This document shows, piece after piece, positions 62,266 to 64,000 of a DNA stretch of 64,000 bases. Within the stretch, counting starts at the first letter, position 1. Every line of letters begins with the position of its first letter. The notes below the pieces were generated by a model. The model saw only the letters and a program-made list of their open reading frames with translations. It was not told the origin of the DNA and ran no database searches. The DNA comes from Scedosporium boydii (taxonomy: Eukaryota > Ascomycota > Sordariomycetes > Microascales > Microascaceae), in NCBI GenBank assembly GCA_002221725.1, contig NJFT01000201.1, forward strand, positions 1 through 64,000, written 5' to 3'. The position numbers were made by a program, and so were the translations under genes.

Positions 62266-62903
62266 TCAAATCAACAGCGCGCCTCCAACAACGGCGGCGG
62301 CGGCGGCAAGCGCGGAATTCCACGGCTGTCCAAGGATGGCCGCATTGCCTGTGGCTGTAGGTCCTGCGGTATTTTGGTCATGGCTTGTTTGCGTCGCCGC
62401 GGCGGAGAGTTTCTCGACACCGGCGGTGACGGTGACAGGTGCGCGCCAGGCTTCGGTCTCCATGGCGCTATTGAAACTCTTCGTGGCGGACTCTTCCACG
62501 TAGACTATGCTGACTGTACAGGACCCGACATCCTCCTTCACAAGTCGGCAAGTGACATCCATCGTTTTAAGATATTCCCTGGGCCGAGGGGTCTCTCTAT
62601 CCGCGAAACAGTTAGGAGATCCAAAGCTGAGCGATGGGACTGAAAGGGGAAGAGTGAGACTCACGGACCAATATGGATGGCGAACTGGGCGGTGTCGGGG
62701 CCATCGATCGCAGTAATCGTAGCACCCTCACATTCCTCGCAAGTAATCTCGTAGGTGGTGTGGGAACGACTGTCGACGTTTACAACGGAGGCACTCAAGG
62801 AGGTCCCCAGGTCCAGGGGGTCAACGGGGAGAAAGAGTGAGAGCATGGAGTTCTGGGCCACAACGGAAGCTGCAAAGGCAGCGCAAACGGCGAGCCAGCG
62901 CAT
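62266..62903 (-). CDS. Secreted, probably GPI-anchored cell-surface protein
   Basis: Two exons leftward, 62903-62665 and 62596-62266, give 189 aa. Intron: GTGAGT, a perfect CTAAC branch point, ATAG. It removes a 68-nt segment and restores frame at IHIGP-ETPRPREYL. The start MRWLAVCAAFAASVVAQN is a clear signal peptide with a cleavage site near A16/Q17; an upstream in-frame ATG at 63032 would bury it, so 62903 is preferred. The mature part is short and beta-rich, with four cysteines (CEEC, VTC, SC). A Ser/Thr/Ala stretch leads to a C-terminal hydrophobic tail (SALAAAAAVVGGALLI) typical of GPI-attachment signals. Small proteins of this layout are common in filamentous ascomycete walls; the function is unknown. 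Confidence 0.75.
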
Positions 62904-64000
62904 TCTAAGGCGATTAGCGTAAAGAACTTGCAACGCGGTGGGAAGATTGTTGATGAGAAGCCGTGAAGGATGACTTAGACGAGGTTGAGCTCCGAGATGG
63001 CTGGAGGAGCAGCTATTGAAACTAGGGTTCACGACGGTCTTTTCTCCACCTTCTTCCGTTTCTTTCTATGTTTTCTTTCTTTCTCTTTTCTATTTTATTT
63101 TAATTTTTATTAAAATTATTTTATACACGGTCTGTTCTGGGACTGTCCCCCAGATGCACTGACTTCGGCCCGCTGTGCTTCGGTTGGGACGTTGATGGAG
63201 CGCTAATTACTTCGTACTTCGCCCTCGTCCCATTCGAGCGGAGCTAGAACAGATTGGGCTGGGGAAGAACGGGTCCCTTTCTCTGCATGCAGGGGTGAGG
63301 TGAGTATTCCTACCCTGTGTACGAAGTACGAAGCACTCCATCAGAGGACTCATACAACTCATGCAAGCAGACTGGGCATGGCATCGAGCATGAATGGAGA
63401 GAGCTGACCTGAATGGCTGGAAGAAGACATTGGAATTTCAACTATCGTGGGAAGTTATACGTTGTCTTCTTAGAGCAAGGGCGGGACGTGAGCTCCTCCT
63501 TCGATAACATTGATCTTGCGACTTACAGACCAGTGCCGTGTGTGGCTCTCCCACCCCACCATGCCTCAGTCCCTCCTGTAAATACTACTGACCAACCAGG
63601 CCAGGATTCCTCAGATTTCAAAGAGAAAACGAGGAACTCACAAAGTATTTGAAGCCCGGCAGTAGATTTACTATGGGGATGCATTTCCTTTGTTGCATCA
63701 ACTGCATCTGATGCGATTTAAATAGGTCGAGATTCGAGATCGTGTTCTTGAACGAGAGATCAATTGAAGTCTTATAGTACGTACCGACATTGTCAGAGTT
63801 CAATGCTGTGAAGTCAAGGCTTTTTGTAACACAACAGTCAGGCGGGGAGAGGAAAAGGACCAGTTTTGCCGACGTCACGTGGGCTGTTGGTCCTGAAGGG
63901 AGCTTGCCCAAGGGACAGTAACTATTTTACGAAGTCGGAGCATTAATTGATGGCAACACAACTGTAGCGTCCGCACTATGAAGTATGGAAAAGTACCGAA
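62904..64000. other. Right-end intergenic, no gene recognised
   Basis: Promoter of the GPI-like gene (T/C- then A/T-rich at 63060-63122 in plus-strand view), followed by sequence without supported coding capacity. Two TACGAAGTA motifs occur (63208 inverted, 63320). Open frames at 63413-63652 (+) and 63618-63911 (-) look like chance; a gene truncated by the window edge cannot be excluded. Confidence 0.5.

Noticed and set aside
1..64000. CRISPR arrays, bacterial operons, rRNA genes or telomeric repeats
   Set aside because: No regularly spaced repeats, rRNA sequence or TTAGGG arrays were seen, and all confident genes are eukaryotic with spliceosomal introns.

Overview
The window looks like nuclear chromosomal DNA of a filamentous ascomycete (Pezizomycotina). 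Class Sordariomycetes is my best guess from overall protein style; I do not claim a genus. The evidence is eukaryotic gene structure: 40-160 nt introns with GT..AG ends and CTRAC/CTAAC-like branch points. The fungal families present include a CreA-type zinc-finger repressor, a Glo3-type ArfGAP, Tim21, an HPPK-DHPS folate enzyme and a Sur7/PalI-like membrane protein. Splice models were built by hand from reading frame and consensus. In eleven of the twelve models exon lengths sum to a multiple of three. The exception, the Sur7-like gene, is off by one base and seems to carry a real frameshift.

Layout. 1.6-11.7 kb is a normal housekeeping block: folate synthesis (-), nitronate monooxygenase (+), then GLO3 (-) and TIM21 (+) sharing a divergent promoter. 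11.7-27.3 kb is a desert with no gene I can support. 27.3-28.3 kb holds a short CreA-like repressor (-) with a TATA box and a dense cluster of its own kind of binding site upstream. 28.9-40.8 kb is a second desert, with a 52-nt poly(A) run. 40.8-42.9 kb encodes a RecA/Rad51-paralogue recombination protein (+). 46.6-48.3 kb encodes a membrane acyltransferase-3 protein (-). 48.3-55.1 kb is a third gene-poor stretch. 55.1-62.9 kb is compact and rich in surface/membrane proteins: a single-pass protein with a Cys-rich ectodomain, an unrecognised leucine-rich soluble protein, a frameshifted Sur7-like protein, a small single-pass protein and a GPI-anchor-like secreted protein.

The genes do not form one pathway or a biosynthetic cluster. 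The most unusual signal is not a gene. The 9-mer TACGRAGTA (TACGGAGTA or TACGAAGTA) occurs 31 times exactly, about thirtyfold over chance. It lies almost only in the gene-poor stretches, once as a 16-bp perfect palindrome. No transposon ORF, rRNA, tRNA or CRISPR array could be supported.
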